Of a stretch of DNA of 64,000 nucleotides, positions 62,191 to 64,000 are shown piece after piece. A program made the translations under genes and the position numbers. The stretch covers positions 1,747,335 through 1,811,334 of the forward strand of contig NW_008705562.1 in NCBI RefSeq assembly GCF_000186865.1, given 5' to 3'. The stretch's first letter is position 1, and the number at the start of each line of letters is the position of its first letter. The DNA comes from Aureococcus anophagefferens. Lineage: Eukaryota; Sar; Pelagophyceae; Pelagomonadales; Pelagomonadaceae. The notes below the pieces were generated by a model that saw nothing but the letters and a program-made list of their open reading frames with translations, searched no databases and was not told the DNA's origin.

Positions 62191-62390
62191 CCTGCCGCGA
62201 TTCGGTCGGGCTCGAAGGATGTCGCCGCCAAGCTGGCCAAGCGCGCCAGCGTGGATATTTTGTGCTCCTAACGGCAGCGCTGACCAGATGCTGGCAAGGT
62301 TCCAGGGTGCTGCCCCTCCCGCAGCATGGTGGCAGCCCTCGACCGCGCCCGGGAGGTCTAGCCCGGAAGAAGCGGTCCACGCACGAGACC

Positions 62391-62981
62391 ATGCTCGAGG
62401 CGGACTGGGAGGCCTGCGAGCGCGGCTACTACGCCGGCGAGCTGCGCATCCAGGAGAAGGAGCTGCGGCTCTACACGAAGTGCAACGCCATCATCGCGAA
62501 GCACGCGGCCTTCTTCGCCCTCATCGCCTACAGCGCCCTGTCCATGACGCCCCACTGGCTCGACGAGGCGCTGACGAGCCAGACGAAGAAGTTCTTCTTC
62601 TACAACTTCGTCGTCGTCGCCATCGGCTTCAACATGCTCACGATGGTCGTCACGAGCTGGTGCATGATCTTCGGCCCGGGCCTGGCCATCCGCGGGCCGC
62701 CGGGGTCGATGAAGCGCGCCGTCGAGGGCATGCGCGACGAGGAGGCCATGACGCACCTCTTCTTCGCGCTCGGCCAGGTCTTCCTGACGCTCGCGGCGGT
62801 CGCGCTCGGCTTCCTCAAGCTGCCGCTGGCCGTCGCGTGCTGCATCGCCGTGATCCTCGTGCTCTTCCTCGGGTCGACGCTCGCCTGGTACGTGCGGCGG
62901 CCGCGTGCGTCCTTCAGCCTCACGGACTTCGACGGCGACGTCGACTTCGAGGCCCTCATGCTCAAGGACCTCGACTCGTAA
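62391..62981 (+). CDS. four-TM membrane protein, remotely Orai-like
   Basis: The protein has 196 residues from the ATG at 62391. An amphipathic, charged head (GELRIQEKELRLYTKCNAII) leads into four hydrophobic segments: about 43-60 (AAFFALIAYSALSM), 70-100 (FFFYNFVVVAIGFNMLTMVV), 122-143 (HLFFALGQVFLTLAAVALGF) and 146-165 (PLAVACCIAVILVLFLGSTL). The order and the LYTK...MR-DEE linker recall Orai-type calcium channels and their algal relatives, but no pore Glu can be assigned with certainty. The C-tail is acidic. I would treat it as an unassigned four-TM family member. Confidence 0.6.
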   Translation: MLEADWEACERGYYAGELRIQEKELRLYTKCNAIIAKHAAFFALIAYSALSMTPHWLDEALTSQTKKFFFYNFVVVAIGFNMLTMVVTSWCMIFGPGLAIRGPPGSMKRAVEGMRDEEAMTHLFFALGQVFLTLAAVALGFLKLPLAVACCIAVILVLFLGSTLAWYVRRPRASFSLTDFDGDVDFEALMLKDLDS

Positions 62982-62994
62982 CGCTCCTCAAAGT

Positions 62995-64000
62995 TTAGGG
63001 CTCGTCGGGCATGGTCGCCCAGGGCGTGCCCACGAGGGCGACGGCGATGTCGCCCCAGTTGGCGACGTAGGACGACGGGTGCCGCGTGTGGTTCTTGGGC
63101 TTGTCGGCCTTGCTCCGCGTCGCGCGGTCGCACGCGCCGTGGCGGTGGACGACGTCCGCGAGGAGCCTAAAAAAAGGGCCGCGGTCCGCGCGAGAGCAAT
63201 CGCGCAAAGGACGCGGGCGCGCGGACCAGGCCTCGAGGTCGGAGAAGCGCTGCGGGTGCGCGAGCAGGTCCTCGTAGTCGTAGCGCGCGGACGCGACGCC
63301 CCGGCTCGCGAGGCAGTCTAAAAGCGCGGCGATCGCGGCGTCCTCCGCGGCGTGGTCCCGGAGCAGCTCGAGGACCTGGGCCGCGTCGAGCGCCACCTTG
63401 CCGTCGCGCGCGTCCGGCGCCAGGGTCAGCTTCGAGCTCAGGTGCTGCTTGAAGAGGTTCCGCCGCCGCAGCCACACGAGCTTGACGCCGTGCTCGAGGC
63501 AGAAGTCGAAGAACCAGCCCGCGAGGTCCTCGAGGACGCCCTGCGTGAACATCCACTTGAAGCCGAAGGCGCCGGCGCCGCGCCGGCCCAGCGTCGCGTT
63601 CGTCTTGTCGACCCAGCCCGTGAACTTCTGCGGCCGCCGTTTCAAATCCTCGTAGAAGCCGTCGCTCGCCGCGTCGCGCCGCGCCGCGCCCAGGATCTCC
63701 AGCGCCTTCTCCAGGGCCCGGCGCCGCGCCACCGCGTCCTCGAAGACGTGCGGTTTTGCGACCTCGTGGAACTTCTCGTTGCCGCAGACGACGCAGGGCA
63801 GCGCGTCGAGCGTGAGCCCGAGCCACGTGCTGCCGCTGTGCTGCCGCGACAGGACGACGTAGGGCTGCAGCCGCCGCCCGGCGTAGGTGTCGCCGTCGGG
63901 TCGCGCGGGCGGCGGGCGCTTGCTCCGGGTCTCGCAGAAGGCCGTCGTCAGCTGCGCCTGGTGCACGAGGCGGCTCTTCGTGGCCGCGCTGGTTTCGTCG
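62995..64000 (-). CDS. sulfotransferase-family protein, 5' end beyond the window
   Basis: The frame is open from the stop at 62995 to the right edge with no ATG, so the start lies outside. The PAPS-binding loop is PYVVLSRQHSGSTWLGLTL. The 3'-phosphate-binding region is LVWLRRRNLFKQHLSSKLTL. Between them FGFKWMFTQGVLEDLAGWFF contributes to the core. YDYEDLLAHPQRFSDLEAW is the usual downstream helix. The family transfers sulfate to carbohydrates, lipids or proteins, often in the Golgi; the target here is unknown. A membrane anchor, if present, would be in the missing N-terminus. Confidence 0.82.
   Translation of the reverse strand, partial: DETSAATKSRLVHQAQLTTAFCETRSKRPPPARPDGDTYAGRRLQPYVVLSRQHSGSTWLGLTLDALPCVVCGNEKFHEVAKPHVFEDAVARRRALEKALEILGAARRDAASDGFYEDLKRRPQKFTGWVDKTNATLGRRGAGAFGFKWMFTQGVLEDLAGWFFDFCLEHGVKLVWLRRRNLFKQHLSSKLTLAPDARDGKVALDAAQVLELLRDHAAEDAAIAALLDCLASRGVASARYDYEDLLAHPQRFSDLEAWSARPRPLRDCSRADRGPFFRLLADVVHRHGACDRATRSKADKPKNHTRHPSSYVANWGDIAVALVGTPWATMPDEP

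Larger units (their letters stand above)
61075..62196. repeat. tandem duplication, copy 2
   Basis: This is the right-hand copy of the segment at 59783-60868. Differences are few: a 30-base in-frame insertion near 61305-61334, scattered substitutions, and loss of the adjacent gene fragment and foldback element. Confidence 0.85.

Noticed and set aside
1..64000. tRNA or rRNA genes
   Set aside because: I looked in the gaps between genes for cloverleaf arms and conserved rRNA words and saw none; a tRNAscan or Infernal run would be decisive.

Overview
The window is nuclear DNA of a GC-rich, gene-dense protist, most likely a stramenopile alga of the pelagophyte (Aureococcus-like) type. This is inferred from four things. 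Very high GC leaves long open frames on both strands. Genes are packed with gaps of tens to hundreds of bases. A glucose-6-phosphate isomerase carries a stramenopile-style plastid leader (a signal peptide followed by an Ala/Trp cleavage-site motif). Several introns have the structure of introner elements (terminal inverted repeats, 8-10 bp target duplications, splice sites taken from the duplication), which have been described in Aureococcus. Proteins are eukaryotic throughout: SNF2/RING, tubulin-ligase, CFAP47, SUMO-like, cyclic-nucleotide phosphodiesterase and mitoribosomal proteins.

Layout. 1-6 kb: a truncated FHA-domain gene and an SHPRH-like SNF2/RING gene, both on the minus strand. 6-15 kb: a GMC oxidoreductase with four introns, a tubulin-tyrosine-ligase-like gene with two introns, an ArsP-type permease on the plus strand, an SH3/GT-A glycosyltransferase with three introns, and mitoribosomal protein mS38. 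15-26 kb: an intronless 9.6-kb CFAP47-like gene and a TPR membrane protein. 26-36 kb: a 9.4-kb minus-strand gene for an RGG/SUMO/ankyrin/UvrD-helicase (TRANK1-like) protein. 36-48 kb: a disordered protein, a four-TM protein, a secreted eqolisin-like protein, a PDE, a RING/Sel1 protein, a Tas-like aldo/keto reductase, an F-box-like protein, plastid GPI and an EF-hand protein. 48-59 kb: an EEP nuclease/phosphatase, a zinc-knuckle protein, mitoribosomal mS29, a SET-domain gene with a frameshift, a 2OG-Fe(II) oxygenase, a LamG-like protein, an ARM-repeat protein, a HbpS/GlcG-like protein, a small repeat protein and an MFS transporter. 59-64 kb: a tandem duplication of a Cys-rich PLAC8-like gene next to a foldback introner-like element and gene debris, then a four-TM protein and a sulfotransferase cut by the right edge.

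The genes are mostly unrelated housekeeping and accessory functions and form no operon. Neighbours are often convergent; two convergent pairs share one CTAA tetranucleotide as the two stop codons. The most notable biology is the set of introns that look like recently inserted introner elements, including GC-AG introns, and the unusual domain fusion of the TRANK1-like gene.

Start codons were chosen as ATG. All intron boundaries are my own reading from frame restoration and family consensus, with no transcript evidence.
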